Positions 1 to 9,503 of a stretch of DNA of 64,000 nucleotides are shown in pieces. Made by a program: the position numbers and the translations under genes. Position 1 is the first letter of the stretch. The number at the start of each line of letters is the position of its first letter. The notes beneath the pieces are model-generated. The model searched no databases. It worked only from the letters and a program-made list of their open reading frames with translations, and was not told the origin of the DNA. Source of the DNA: Nostoc linckia z4 (GTDB lineage: Bacteria > Cyanobacteriota > Cyanobacteriia > Cyanobacteriales > Nostocaceae); contig NZ_LAHA01000003.1 of the NCBI RefSeq assembly GCF_002608075.1, forward strand, positions 188,943 through 252,942, in the 5' to 3' direction.

Positions 1-2385
1 AGACTTGACAATGGCAAAAGTTCAACAGAAATTGAACTAGCTTTAGAAAGAAAACTATCACTTTTATTAACTGGTGTCGGAGTCACAGCAGTTTTGGCGG
101 GTGCGGTGGCAACTTTTGTAGTTAATCGAACTGTTACGCGAATCAAAAACGCTGCTGAAACTACTAACGCCATCAAAAATAAGCTGCGTCCAGATAGTGA
201 GTTTACTCAAGTTTATATTGCCAGTAATGATGAATTAGTGATGTTAGAAAGAAACATCAGCTTATTCACAAACTTGCTTTCAGTTTTGGAACAGGAAAAA
301 GCAGCCGAAACTGATTACTCGCAACTATCGCTCAAAATTACCCGTTGGGTTCGAGAATCATTCAACGAGGAAGACGTTCTTAAAACGACCTCAGAAGAAA
401 TTCGTAGAGCTTTAAACCTCGATCGCGTAACTATTTTTTCCTTCAATTCCAACTCTAATGGCAGCTTTATCACAGAATCAGTAGCACCAGGGTTACCAAA
501 AATATTGGGGGTTACAGTCTCCGATCCTGGGTTAGAGGCGGGATACATAGAAAAATATCAAAATGGTACTATCCGCACCATTGATAATATTTATAAATCA
601 GATCTTACAGATGCTGATATTGATTTACTAGAGCAATTTGCTGTCAAATCTAGTTTAGTAGCGCCTATTTTCAAAGATAAACAATTATTCGGTTTATTAA
701 TTGCACATCAGTGTTCTAGAATTCGCTTTTGGCAGCAATCTGAAATTGATTTATTCACTCACATAGGTATGCAAATCGGTTTTGCCCTTGATTATGCCAC
801 GGTTCTAGAACAGGTAGATACTAAAGCGAATAAAGCTCAGCTATTTATAGAAATTACCCGTAGGATTCGCCAATCCCTCAATGAAGAAGATGTTCTGAAA
901 ATAACTGTAGAAGAAGTCCGTAAATTACTTAGTACTGACCGAGTGCTAGTTTATAGCTTTAATCCTGATTGGTCTGGAATTATAATTGCCGAATCAGTGA
1001 TTCCAGGTTATCCAAAAGTTTTGCGGTCTGAAATTGAAGACCCATGTTTTGGTCAAGGTTACGTACAAAAGTATCAGTCTGGACGCGTTCAAGCCACAAA
1101 CAACATTTACCAAGCAGGTTTGACTGATTGTCACATCAACTTGCTGGAATCTTTTGCCGTCAAAGCAAATTTAGTTGCACCGATTATTAAAGATAAACAG
1201 CTATTTGGCTTATTAATTGCACATCATTGCTCTAGACCCCGTAATTGGCAACAGTCTGAGATTGATTTATTTTCCCAAATAGCCATCCAAGTGGGATTTG
1301 CTCTCGACCATGCGAGACTGCTACAACGCATCGAAGCGGAAGCTGTGCAAAGTCAGTTACTAGCAGATATTATCCGCAGCATTCGCCAATCACTTAACGA
1401 AGAAGATGTCCTGAAAATCACTGTAGAAGAAGTTCGTAAAGTACTCAGCGCTGATAGAGTGCTGGTTTATAGCTTTAATCCTAATTGGTCTGGAACCGTA
1501 ATTGCCGAATCTGTTGTTCTCACCTACCCAAAAATTTTACGAGCTGAAGTCCAAGACCTATGTTTAGGTCAAGGCTATCTACAAGATTATCAATCCGGAC
1601 GCGTTTTAGCCGTAAACAACATTTATCAAATCGGTTTGGATGATTCTGAGATTAGCCTGCTAGAATCCTTTGGTGTAAAAGCAAACTTGGTTGCACCCAT
1701 TATTAAAGATCAACAGCTATTCGGCTTGTTAATCGCACATCAATGTTCTAGACCCCGAAATTGGCAACAGTCCGAGATTGATTTATTTGCCCAAATAGCC
1801 ATCCAAGTGGGATTTGCTCTTGACCATGCTAGACTGCTGCAACGAATCAACGCTGAAAGTATGCGAAGTCAGTTATTGATGGATATTACCCGCAGCATTC
1901 GCCAATCACTCAAAGAAGAAGATATCCTCAAAACCACTGTGGAAGAAGTTCGCAAAGCACTTAGTATCGACCGAGTGTTGATTTATAGCTTTTACGCCAA
2001 TTGGTTCGGCATTATCATTGCAGAATCAGTGGTTCCCGGTTATCCCAAAGTTTTGCGGTCTAAAATCCATGACCCCTGTTTCACTCAAACCTATGTGGAA
2101 AAGTACAAATCTGGTCAGGTTGTGGCAATTAAGAACATTTATCAAGCAGGTTTAACAGACTGCCATATTACCTTGCTGGAATCCTTTAGTGTGAAAGCAA
2201 ATTTAGTTGCACCCATTATCAAAGATGAGCAACTATTTGGCTTGTTGATTGGACATCAGTGTTCTGCCCCCCGTGACTGGGAACAGCCTGAGATTGATTT
2301 ATTTGCCCAAATAGCCATGCAAGTAGGATTTACTCTCGACCATGCTAGGCTTTTACAAGCGTATCAAGCTGCTGAAAATAACTGA
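1..2385 (+). CDS. HAMP-linked protein with four GAF domains, two cyanobacteriochrome-like (5' partial)
   Basis: The frame is open from base 1, so the start lies upstream of the window; the TTG at 94 is internal. Numbering from base 1, a membrane segment spans about residues 19-41, then a HAMP-like linker to about 90, then four GAF domains at roughly 105-268, 280-440, 450-611 and 624-785. GAF2 has DPCF (bases 1039-1050) and TDCH (Cys-His at 1129-1134). GAF4 has DPCF (2071-2082) and TDCH (2161-2166). These match the DXCF motif and the bilin-binding Cys-His of cyanobacteriochromes. GAF1 (DPGL, TDAD) and GAF3 (DLCL, DDSE) lack the Cys-His pair. The family usually ends in a methyl-accepting or kinase domain, but here the stop follows GAF4 directly and abuts a repeat. 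Light sensing by GAF2 and GAF4 is inference; the domain order is read directly. Confidence 0.85.
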   Translation, partial: RLDNGKSSTEIELALERKLSLLLTGVGVTAVLAGAVATFVVNRTVTRIKNAAETTNAIKNKLRPDSEFTQVYIASNDELVMLERNISLFTNLLSVLEQEKAAETDYSQLSLKITRWVRESFNEEDVLKTTSEEIRRALNLDRVTIFSFNSNSNGSFITESVAPGLPKILGVTVSDPGLEAGYIEKYQNGTIRTIDNIYKSDLTDADIDLLEQFAVKSSLVAPIFKDKQLFGLLIAHQCSRIRFWQQSEIDLFTHIGMQIGFALDYATVLEQVDTKANKAQLFIEITRRIRQSLNEEDVLKITVEEVRKLLSTDRVLVYSFNPDWSGIIIAESVIPGYPKVLRSEIEDPCFGQGYVQKYQSGRVQATNNIYQAGLTDCHINLLESFAVKANLVAPIIKDKQLFGLLIAHHCSRPRNWQQSEIDLFSQIAIQVGFALDHARLLQRIEAEAVQSQLLADIIRSIRQSLNEEDVLKITVEEVRKVLSADRVLVYSFNPNWSGTVIAESVVLTYPKILRAEVQDLCLGQGYLQDYQSGRVLAVNNIYQIGLDDSEISLLESFGVKANLVAPIIKDQQLFGLLIAHQCSRPRNWQQSEIDLFAQIAIQVGFALDHARLLQRINAESMRSQLLMDITRSIRQSLKEEDILKTTVEEVRKALSIDRVLIYSFYANWFGIIIAESVVPGYPKVLRSKIHDPCFTQTYVEKYKSGQVVAIKNIYQAGLTDCHITLLESFSVKANLVAPIIKDEQLFGLLIGHQCSAPRDWEQPEIDLFAQIAMQVGFTLDHARLLQAYQAAENN

Positions 2386-2480
2386 GTAGAGACGTTGCAC
2401 AGACGTTGCACAAACGTTGTAGAGACGTTGCACAGACGTTGTAAAGACGTTGTACAGACGTTGCAGTGCAACGTCTCTAC
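2386..2480. repeat. Inverted repeat with tandem GACGTTG units
   Basis: The element is bounded by a perfect 15-bp inverted repeat, GTAGAGACGTTGCAC at 2386-2400 and its complement at 2466-2480. Between them lie imperfect tandem copies of an 11-13 nt unit around AGACGTTGCAC. It begins one base after the stop codon of the GAF protein. A short hairpin form recurs at 9363-9391. Confidence 0.85.
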
Positions 2481-2503
2481 AGGGCGCACTATTGCTTATT
2501 CTT

Positions 2504-3658
2504 ATGAATCTTGCTGATATTCCCTTAATTGACCAACACGCGCACAATTTGTTACGACCTGAAGTAGCTAAGCGTTATCCTTATGCTGCTGCTTTTACCG
2601 AAGGCTATGATTCGGAAATTATCAATTATCATGCCCGCCAAACTTTCTTTTATCGGCGCAGCTTAAGAGAAATTGCCACTTTATTAGCATGTGAACCTCA
2701 GGAAGCAGCAATTTTGGCACGTCGCGAAAACTTGGGACTAGAAAATTTAACACAACTTTATTTCAGTGCTGCTAACTTGGAAGCGATTTATTTAGATGAT
2801 GGATTGCAACCAGAAAATATTTTGCCCATATCATGGCATGAAAAATTTACTTCAGTGCAAAGAATTTTGCGTTTGGAAGTATTAGCAGAACAGTTGATTC
2901 CTCAAATCGAAGATTTTGATACTTTTGTGCAAACATTTACCAGCCAAATTGACCCGCCACCAAATGAAGTTGTAGCTTTTAAAAGCATTGTTTGTTACCG
3001 CACTGGCTTAGACATTCAATTTGTTGCTACGGATGTGGCTGCTACTAACTTTTATCAGTTAAAACAACAGGTGCAAAATCAACCTCTGCGGCTGGTAAAC
3101 AAACCACTGATTGATTTTTTGTTACAACAAGCGTTGTTAATTGCTGCTAAATATAGGCTACCAATACAATTACATACTGGCTACGGCGATCCAGATTTAG
3201 ATTTACGATTGGCGAATCCTTTACATTTGCGATCGCTCCTCGAATCACCACAATATCGCCATGCACCAATTGTACTGCTACACGCTTCCTATCCTTATAT
3301 GCGAGAAGCGGGATATCTTGCCTCTGTTTATCCTCAAGTTTATTTGGATTTTGGTTTAGCAATACCATTCTTAAGTGTATCTGGAATGCGAGACACTATA
3401 CACCAATTATTAGAATTAACTCCTACGAGTAAATTGATGTATTCCTCTGATGCACACTCAATTCCAGAGTTGTATTATTTGGCGGCAAAATGGGGGCGTC
3501 AGCTGTTGGCGGAAGTACTAGAACAAGCAATTCAAGATTCTGATATTACTGCGAGTGAAGCAGAGGCGATCGCATTGGCAATTTTACGTCAAAATGCCTT
3601 GGCTTTGTATACGCGAAAAATTAGCTCCACTCGCCTTGACAATCCCAAATCCTATTAG
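2504..3658 (+). CDS. Amidohydrolase family protein (metal-dependent hydrolase)
   Basis: 384-residue protein starting at the ATG at 2504. The frame is open 18 codons further to a TTG, but that stretch lies inside the preceding repeat and would encode repeat-derived residues. The N-terminus holds a metal-binding HxH (IDQHAHNLL, His12/His14). Later motifs are a His in LHTGYGDPD, a His in VLLHASYP, and YSSDAH near residues 313-318 with the likely catalytic Asp316. This is the amidohydrolase TIM-barrel layout of COG2159, related to the N-terminal half of fungal FluG. The substrate cannot be told from sequence. The gene stands alone and its stop overlaps that of the convergent downstream gene. Confidence 0.8.
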   Translation: MNLADIPLIDQHAHNLLRPEVAKRYPYAAAFTEGYDSEIINYHARQTFFYRRSLREIATLLACEPQEAAILARRENLGLENLTQLYFSAANLEAIYLDDGLQPENILPISWHEKFTSVQRILRLEVLAEQLIPQIEDFDTFVQTFTSQIDPPPNEVVAFKSIVCYRTGLDIQFVATDVAATNFYQLKQQVQNQPLRLVNKPLIDFLLQQALLIAAKYRLPIQLHTGYGDPDLDLRLANPLHLRSLLESPQYRHAPIVLLHASYPYMREAGYLASVYPQVYLDFGLAIPFLSVSGMRDTIHQLLELTPTSKLMYSSDAHSIPELYYLAAKWGRQLLAEVLEQAIQDSDITASEAEAIALAILRQNALALYTRKISSTRLDNPKSY

Positions 3659-4002
3659 TTACGTAACTTATTACCATTCCCTAATGATGATAATTGTAAC
3701 TCAACTGCGCTGAGATAATATTCATCATTTATAACTTCTGCTGGTAACTTCTTCGCCTTTATGGCAGCCTCAACTACATCTTTTGCAGTCACTTTTCCTA
3801 TTTGATATTGATATAACAAAGTGCCCATACTGGGAATACCTTGTCCTTCCAAATATCCTTGATAAGCAAGAAAGACAATATTAAATGGTTGTAGATAACT
3901 GCCGTTATGATTGTTTTTGACTGTTTGAGCGCCAGCAATTGCAGGCATAAAAGTTATAGAGGCAATAATTAAAGCAGAATTTACTAAAGCTCTAAATTTC
4001 AT
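3655..4002 (-). CDS. Small secreted protein of unknown function
   Basis: 115 residues from the ATG at 4002, chosen because GAGGATAAAATT lies just upstream as a ribosome-binding site; the frame runs further to 4056 without better support. The first 25 or so residues form a clear signal peptide (MKFRALVNSALIIASITF, then AGA as likely cleavage site), so the product should be exported. The mature part has no motif I recognise; it contains a YQGYLEGQGIPSMGTLLYQY stretch and an Ala/Lys-rich helix. Its stop overlaps the stop of the convergent amidohydrolase by two bases. Confidence 0.6.
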   Translation of the reverse strand: MKFRALVNSALIIASITFMPAIAGAQTVKNNHNGSYLQPFNIVFLAYQGYLEGQGIPSMGTLLYQYQIGKVTAKDVVEAAIKAKKLPAEVINDEYYLSAVELQLSSLGNGNKLRN

Positions 4003-4677
4003 AATTTTATCCTCGCCAGAAAGTTTGTAGCTGCTTGAAAATTTAAAAATTCCCAAAACCCATCATGTAATATGCAATAAAAGCAGTATCAAAGGATTTC
4101 AGGTAATTAATATTGGAATCAGTTTTAGGCAAATTTTGAAAAGGAGTTATTGTGTCGCTTGATGTTTTCTGATTCTTGTTTTCAACTGGAAAATATCTAG
4201 GTATTTTTAGCATCATAAAATTCCTACTAACAACATATTTAGATTTGATGAAACTGACACCATAAATTCATATAGCGTCTCTCAATTTCGTGAGGTACGA
4301 GTACATCACTAATCAAATTGGGTAAACTTTTGACTTGAAAAGCTTTGAACACCGGAAACAGGCGCAACCTGCGGGAAACAAGCTACAAACTTTTCGCTGT
4401 GTACCTATAGCTATAACTGAAAACTAAAGATGCTTTTTCAAGACATCGAAATTTATAACCAAAACAACTTTTTGGTAGCAAGATTATCCTATTGTTACTT
4501 ATTCAAATCTGCTGGATTTGATATGGTATTTTTCAGCTTTTTTCTTTAAATCACCAGCTAAAGTTTCACTTGCTTTTAGCTAATTAGATTCATATAAAAA
4601 TATGTTAGAAAAAATTTCAGAGAAAAACAAATATTTTTAATTGTTAATTTAATAAATAAAATTAATGAGAGTTAATC

Positions 4678-4765
4678 AGGACTGACGCAAAATCATGAAA
4701 AACTAACCGCAAAGAACGCATAGACACAAAGAAATAAGAATTTCCAAGAGTTTTTGCGTAAGTCA
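4678..4765. repeat. MITE-like element, degenerate copy (AGGACTTACGCA family)
   Basis: Begins AGGACTGACGCA and ends TGCGTAAGTC about 88 bp later, giving imperfect inverted ends that match the intact copy at 58743-58872. The interior carries a run resembling AAAGAACGCATAGACACAAAG, comparable with AAAGAACACGGAGAGAAG in the other copy. Confidence 0.65.
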
Positions 4766-4893
4766 CGATTAACACAAGTATCTGGTCAAAATTAATTAGG
4801 CATTTTTTTGAGGTGAGGAATGGGGAACTCTTAACAGGTAAAAATAAATAAAAGTGTACCTAGCTTCACAAAAATCAAATATGACTCCTATAA

Positions 4894-4925
4894 CTGTTAA
4901 CAGTCAACAGTCAACAGTCAACAAC
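4894..4925. repeat. Heptamer tandem repeat CAGTCAA
   Basis: CTGTTAACAGTCAACAGTCA and onward: about three tandem CAGTCAA heptamers, of the STRR type (short tandemly repeated repetitive sequences) known in heterocystous cyanobacteria. The same motif recurs near 27600 and 58625. Confidence 0.75.
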
Positions 4926-4942
4926 TTAACTTTCAAAAAAGA

Positions 4943-5605
4943 TTACTTTTTGAGAGCTAGAGTCAATCCATCAGCGATCGCAATTACACTCAGGTTAACT
5001 CGCTCATCTTGATGCAACTTCTGATTAAAAGCACGCATTCTTTTAGTTCTATTATCCTGTACTTGGGGGTTGGCGACCCTGCCAGACCACAGGACATTAT
5101 CAATAACAATCAATCCCCCCGGACGTACTAATTGCAGCGATCGCTCATAATAGGCATCATAATTTCTCTTATCTGCATCAATGAAAGCAAAATCAAAAGT
5201 TTCTGCTTCTCCTGTTGCCAATAGCCAATCTAAAGTATCCAAAGCTGGAGCAATGTGCAGTTGAATTTTACTTGCTACTCCTGCTTGTTGCCAATAACGT
5301 CGAGCGATCGCTGTAAATTCTTCACTAATATCACAAGCTACCACCTTACCGTCCTTCGGTAACGCCAACGCCACCACCAAAGAACTATAGCCCGTAAATA
5401 CACCAATATCCAAAGTTTTCCTTGCTCCCAACAATTGCACCAGCAAAGCAAGAAACTGACCTTGTTCCGGAGCAATCTGCATTCTACCTACTGGATACTG
5501 CGCTGTTTCTTGCCTCAATTGAGTTAAAACTTCCGGTTCTCGAAGAGAAATCGACAGTAAATAGTCATATAAATTTTGTTCGAGTCCTAGTGTTTGGGTT
5601 GTCAT
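4943..5605 (-). CDS. Class I SAM-dependent O-methyltransferase (CCoAOMT-like)
   Basis: 220 residues from the ATG at 5605. An upstream extension to 5653 is open but lacks family-like sequence, and 220 residues matches cyanobacterial relatives. LDIGVFTGYSS is the SAM-binding glycine motif, VVACDISEEF the acidic loop after strand 2, and FIDADKRNY plus IVIDNVLWSGRV the metal-binding region of the caffeoyl-CoA O-methyltransferase family. Members methylate catechol-type hydroxyls with a divalent cation. The physiological acceptor here is unknown. Soluble, stands alone, with a long repeat-rich upstream region. Confidence 0.88.
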   Translation of the reverse strand: MTTQTLGLEQNLYDYLLSISLREPEVLTQLRQETAQYPVGRMQIAPEQGQFLALLVQLLGARKTLDIGVFTGYSSLVVALALPKDGKVVACDISEEFTAIARRYWQQAGVASKIQLHIAPALDTLDWLLATGEAETFDFAFIDADKRNYDAYYERSLQLVRPGGLIVIDNVLWSGRVANPQVQDNRTKRMRAFNQKLHQDERVNLSVIAIADGLTLALKK

Positions 5606-5669
5606 AATACTTCGAGTTTTGGCACTGGCGTGTTGACTGATGACTGATATCAAGTCCGGCTAAATGCTT

Positions 5670-5779
5670 GTCATTACGTTCGCCCTTGGCGTTCCCGCAG
5701 GGTACGTAGCGATAGCGAAGTGAAGTAATCGCAGAATCCTTGCGATTGCGTCGTTCCACTTCGTTGCACTCGCAATGAC
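5670..5779. repeat. 110-bp imperfect palindromic repeat (GTCATT...AATGAC)
   Basis: Ends with GTCATTACG and CGCAATGAC in inverted orientation. The interior holds GCGATAGCGAAGTGAAGTAA and TTCCACTTCGTTGCACTCGC arms. It looks like the interspersed 'CGTCATTGCGAGTG...' element scattered through Nostocales chromosomes; that identification is from memory of the family. Confidence 0.7.
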
Positions 5780-5819
5780 ATATCACAAGTAATTTACCGG
5801 ACATGATATGACAAGTTAT

Positions 5820-5892
5820 GATTCTCCCCTATCTCCCCACCTCCCTTGTCTCCCCACCTCCCTACCTCCCTTGTCTCCCCACCTCCCCACTA
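5820..5892. repeat. CTCCCCAC low-complexity tandem repeat
   Basis: Repeated CTCCCCACCTCC / CTTGTCTCCCC units upstream of the glyoxalase gene. The same pyrimidine-rich motif recurs near 38395-38450 and in complement near 27566, 51040 and elsewhere. Confidence 0.7.
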
Positions 5893-6004
5893 ATGACTTT
5901 CCTCGTTTGAGAATTTCAAAACAATACACTTTCAATGGATGGGGTTTGTTTGCAACTTCTGTAAAATGTTGGCAGAAAGCAAAACTCAACACAGCCAAAT
6001 CAAT

Positions 6005-6439
6005 ATGCGATTACTACATACAATGTTGCGGGTGGGAAACCTTGAAGAGTCGTTAAAATTTTATTGTGAAGTTCTGGGTATGAAATTACTGCGCCGAAAA
6101 GATTATCCAGGAGGAGAATTTACCCTGGCTTTTGTGGGTTATGGTGACGAAAGCGATAATACAGTGATTGAATTAACTTACAACTGGGGAGTGGAAAAAT
6201 ACGAATTGGGCAATGCTTACGGTCATATTGCTCTTGGAGTTGATGATATTTACACTAAGTGTGAAGAAATCCGCAATCAAGGCGGTAAAATCGTCCGAGA
6301 ACCAGGGCCAATGAAACATGGTTCTACAGTTATCGCTTTTATTGAAGATCCAGACGGGTATAAAATTGAACTGATTCAACTGGGAACTCAAGGATCTGCT
6401 ATCAAACAAGAACCACAAGAGCAACTTGTAAGCCAGTAA
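6005..6439 (+). CDS. gloA: Lactoylglutathione lyase (glyoxalase I)
   Basis: 144 residues from the ATG at 6005, which gives the family N-terminus [20 protein letters not shown]; an open extension to 5939 does not look coding. The enzyme converts the methylglyoxal-glutathione hemithioacetal to S-lactoylglutathione. The four metal ligands of bacterial glyoxalase I are visible: His5, Glu in VIELTYN, His in YGHIAL and Glu in YKIELIQ. Length and motifs match the Ni-type short form. Single gene; no operon partner in tight spacing. Confidence 0.93.
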   Translation: MRLLHTMLRVGNLEESLKFYCEVLGMKLLRRKDYPGGEFTLAFVGYGDESDNTVIELTYNWGVEKYELGNAYGHIALGVDDIYTKCEEIRNQGGKIVREPGPMKHGSTVIAFIEDPDGYKIELIQLGTQGSAIKQEPQEQLVSQ

Positions 6440-6559
6440 TTCTCACAGTAATAATCTATATACTGTCATTGATGGGTAACGTCAACAGTATAGGCCTAGC
6501 CCCTCGTAGACATCGCTCCAATAGCACCATCTGGCAGAGCCATGTTTTCGTTTTAAATT

Positions 6560-6665
6560 AGGGAATAGATGGGGAATGGGGAAGACAAGGGAGACAAGGG
6601 AGACAAGGAGAATAATTCATCAACAATAATGTTCCATGCCCCATGCCCCATGCCCCATGCCCAAA
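6560..6665. repeat. Purine-rich and CCCCATG tandem repeats
   Basis: Tandem GGGAGACAA units near 6590-6610, followed by tandem CCCCATG heptamers near 6636-6661, between gloA and clpB. The same heptamer class recurs in many intergenic spaces of this window. Confidence 0.75.
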
Positions 6666-6702
6666 TCCCTAACATAAAAATCTCAAATAGAAAATTTTAA
6701 AG

Positions 6703-9345
6703 ATGCAACCTACAGATCCTAATAAATTTACAGATAAAGCCTGGGAAGGGATTGTTAAATCTCAGGATATTGTTCGTGCTTATCAACAACAGCAATTAGA
6801 TGTTGAACATTTAATTATTGCCCTCCTAGAAGAACCCACTAGTCTAGCAATACGTATTTTGGCTAGGGCTGAAGTCGATCCAATTCGCTTGCAGCAACAA
6901 CTAGAAGCTTTTACCCAACGTCAGCCAAAAGTTGGTAAAAGCGATCAGCTTTACCTTGGTCGCGGTTTAGATGTTTTACTAGACCAAGCTGAGGAAATTC
7001 GAGCCAAAATGAAAGATTCCTACATTTCTGTGGAACATATTCTGCTGGCTTTTGCTGAGGATGAACGGGTTGGACGGCGGATACTCAAGGGCTTTAATGC
7101 AGATGCAGCGAAGTTAGAAGCTGCAATCAAAACTGTTCGCGGGAGTCAAAAGGTAACAGACCAAAACCCAGAATCCCGCTATGAAGCTTTACAAAAGTTT
7201 GGTAGGGATTTGACAGAACAGGCAAAAGCCGGGAAACTTGACCCGGTGATTGGGCGTGATGATGAAATTCGCCGGGTAATTCAGGTATTGTCTCGCCGCA
7301 GCAAGAATAATCCGGTGTTGATTGGGGAACCGGGAGTTGGTAAAACTGCGATCGCTGAAGCTTTAGCACAACGCATGGTCAATGGTGATGTTCCCGAATC
7401 TCTGAAAAATCGCCAGCTGATTTCTTTAGATATGGGTAGCTTAATTGCTGGGGCAAAATACCGGGGTGAGTTTGAAGACCGGTTGAAATCTGTTCTCCGG
7501 GAAGTCATGGAATCAGACGGTAAAATTGTCCTGTTTATTGACGAATTACACACCGTAGTGGGTACGGGTTCCAATCAACAAGGGGCGATGGATGCGGGAA
7601 ATTTACTTAAACCAATGCTGGCGCGGGGAGAATTGCGTTGCATTGGCGCTACTACTTTAGATGAATTCCGCAAACACATAGAGAAAGACGCGGCCCTAGA
7701 ACGCCGCTTTCAGCAAGTATTTGTCGATCAGCCAAGCGTGGAAAATACGATTTCCATTCTGCGGGGATTGAAAGAACGTTATGAAGTGCATCACAACGTC
7801 AAAATTTCTGATTCGGCTTTGGTAGCCGCAGCAACTTTATCAGCGCGTTATATTAGCGATCGCTTTTTACCAGATAAAGCCATAGACTTAGTAGATGAAG
7901 CCGCCGCCCAACTAAAAATGGAGATTACCTCCAAACCAGCCGAACTAGAAACCATTGACCGCCGCCTCATGCAGTTAGAAATGGAAAAGCTGTCATTAGC
8001 TGGTGAAGAAAAAGGTACTCCCCAAACGCGAGAACGTTTGCAGCGAATCGAGCAAGAAATCGCCAACTTAACGGAAAAGCAGCATATATTTAACGACCAA
8101 TGGCAAGGTGAAAAGCAACTATTAGAAGCCATAAGTGCTTTAAAGAAAGAAGAAGACGCCCTGCGAGTGCAAATCGAACAAGCAGAACGCGCCTACGATT
8201 TGAATAAAGCTGCACAACTGAAGTATGGCAAATTAGAAGGAGTGCAACGCGATCGCGAAGCCAAAGAAACCAAACTTTTAGAAATTCAAAGCCAAGGTTC
8301 TACTTTGTTGCGCGAACAAGTCACCGAAGCCGATATTGCCGAAATCGTCGCCAAGTGGACAGGAATTCCCGTCAATCGCCTCTTGGAATCGGAACGCCAA
8401 AAATTACTGCAACTGGAAAGTCATTTGCATCAACGAGTCATTGGTCAAGAAGAAGCAGTCGCCGCAGTGGCAGCCGCAATTCGCCGCGCCCGTGCAGGGA
8501 TGAAAGACCCCTCTCGTCCCATTGGTTCATTTTTGTTCATGGGGCCTACAGGCGTTGGTAAAACCGAACTCGCCCGTGCTTTAGCTCAGTTTCTCTTTGA
8601 TTCCGATGACGCACTGGTGCGCCTGGATATGTCCGAGTATATGGAAAAACACTCAGTTTCACGGTTAGTAGGAGCGCCTCCGGGATACATCGGCTACGAA
8701 GAAGGCGGTCAACTTTCGGAAGCGATTCGCCGGAAACCCTACTCAGTGGTGCTGTTGGATGAAGTAGAAAAGGCACATCCAGATGTGTTTAATATTTTGT
8801 TGCAAGTTTTAGATGACGGCAGAATTACTGATTCCCAAGGAAGAATGGTAGATTTTCGTAACACCGTCATTGTCATGACTAGTAACATTGGTAGCGAACA
8901 TATATTGGATGTCTCCGGTGATGATTCCAAATATGAAACCATGAAGAAGCGGGTAATGGACAACTTGCGATCGCATTTTCGCCCCGAATTTCTCAACCGC
9001 ATCGACGATCCTATTCTCTTCCATACCCTCAGCCGTTCGGAAATGCGGCACATTATCCGCATTCAACTCAAACGAGTAGAAAATCTCCTCCGCGATCAAA
9101 AAATCTTCTTGGAAATCTCCCCAGCTGCTTCTGATTATTTAGTAGAAGCAGGCTATGACCCAGTTTACGGTGCCCGCCCACTCAAACGCGCCATTCAGCG
9201 AGAAGTAGAAAACCCCCTGGCTACCAAGTTATTGGAAAATGCCTTTATTTCTGGAGACACGATTTTCATTGACACAAGTGAAAACGGCCTGTCTTTCACT
9301 AAAAAAGTGCCAGTGAAAGTATCAGTCACACAAATTGCTACGTAG
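6703..9345 (+). CDS. clpB: Chaperone ClpB, AAA+ protein disaggregase
   Basis: 880 residues, full length. It acts as a hexameric cytosolic ring that extracts polypeptides from aggregates together with DnaK. Visible parts: N-terminal Clp repeat domain (1-145), first AAA+ module with Walker A GEPGVGKT at 208-215 and Walker [10 protein letters not shown], a coiled-coil middle domain about 410-530 that separates ClpB from ClpC and ClpA, second AAA+ module with GPTGVGKT at 614-621 and [11 protein letters not shown], then the C-terminal small domain. No ClpP-binding IGF loop is evident. No CIRCE operator is seen upstream. The N-terminus resembles the cyanobacterial heat-inducible ClpB1 type, an impression rather than a comparison. 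Confidence 0.95.
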   Translation: MQPTDPNKFTDKAWEGIVKSQDIVRAYQQQQLDVEHLIIALLEEPTSLAIRILARAEVDPIRLQQQLEAFTQRQPKVGKSDQLYLGRGLDVLLDQAEEIRAKMKDSYISVEHILLAFAEDERVGRRILKGFNADAAKLEAAIKTVRGSQKVTDQNPESRYEALQKFGRDLTEQAKAGKLDPVIGRDDEIRRVIQVLSRRSKNNPVLIGEPGVGKTAIAEALAQRMVNGDVPESLKNRQLISLDMGSLIAGAKYRGEFEDRLKSVLREVMESDGKIVLFIDELHTVVGTGSNQQGAMDAGNLLKPMLARGELRCIGATTLDEFRKHIEKDAALERRFQQVFVDQPSVENTISILRGLKERYEVHHNVKISDSALVAAATLSARYISDRFLPDKAIDLVDEAAAQLKMEITSKPAELETIDRRLMQLEMEKLSLAGEEKGTPQTRERLQRIEQEIANLTEKQHIFNDQWQGEKQLLEAISALKKEEDALRVQIEQAERAYDLNKAAQLKYGKLEGVQRDREAKETKLLEIQSQGSTLLREQVTEADIAEIVAKWTGIPVNRLLESERQKLLQLESHLHQRVIGQEEAVAAVAAAIRRARAGMKDPSRPIGSFLFMGPTGVGKTELARALAQFLFDSDDALVRLDMSEYMEKHSVSRLVGAPPGYIGYEEGGQLSEAIRRKPYSVVLLDEVEKAHPDVFNILLQVLDDGRITDSQGRMVDFRNTVIVMTSNIGSEHILDVSGDDSKYETMKKRVMDNLRSHFRPEFLNRIDDPILFHTLSRSEMRHIIRIQLKRVENLLRDQKIFLEISPAASDYLVEAGYDPVYGARPLKRAIQREVENPLATKLLENAFISGDTIFIDTSENGLSFTKKVPVKVSVTQIAT

Positions 9346-9362
9346 ACTACATACACAAACAT

Positions 9363-9391
9363 GTAGAGACGTTGCATCGCAACGTCTCCAC
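9363..9391. repeat. GTAGAGACGTTGC hairpin repeat
   Basis: GTAGAGACGTTGC followed by GCAACGTCTCCAC, a 13-bp stem with one mismatch and a 3-nt loop, 17 bases after the clpB stop. Same family as 2386-2480. It could terminate clpB transcription, but no T-run follows. Confidence 0.75.
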
Positions 9392-9503
9392 TTCATTCAC
9401 TGATAATAGCGATATCTACGATGGGGTATGCCTACGCACTTCACAAAATTAAAGGCGATCGCCTCATGGCATACCATTAAGATAGTTAGCAGCTAGTCAT
9501 TCC

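Larger units (their letters stand above)
4003..4942. other. Intergenic region, AT-rich, with repeats
   Basis: 940 bases without a convincing gene. It contains a CCGGAAACAGGCGCAACCTG stretch near 4352-4371 with a small CAGG/CCTG hairpin, inside a segment bounded by GGTAC near 4291 and GTACC near 4401. It also holds the degenerate copy of the AGGACTTACGCA element and the CAGTCAA tandem repeat, both listed separately. The rest is plain AT-rich DNA. Confidence 0.6.

Noticed and set aside
2353..2547. Minus-strand frame over the GACGTTG repeat
   Set aside because: Its sequence is a translation of the tandem repeat (RLYNV units), so it is an artefact.
6440..6702. CIRCE/HrcA operator before clpB
   Set aside because: No TTAGCACTC-N9-GAGTGCTAA inverted repeat is present.
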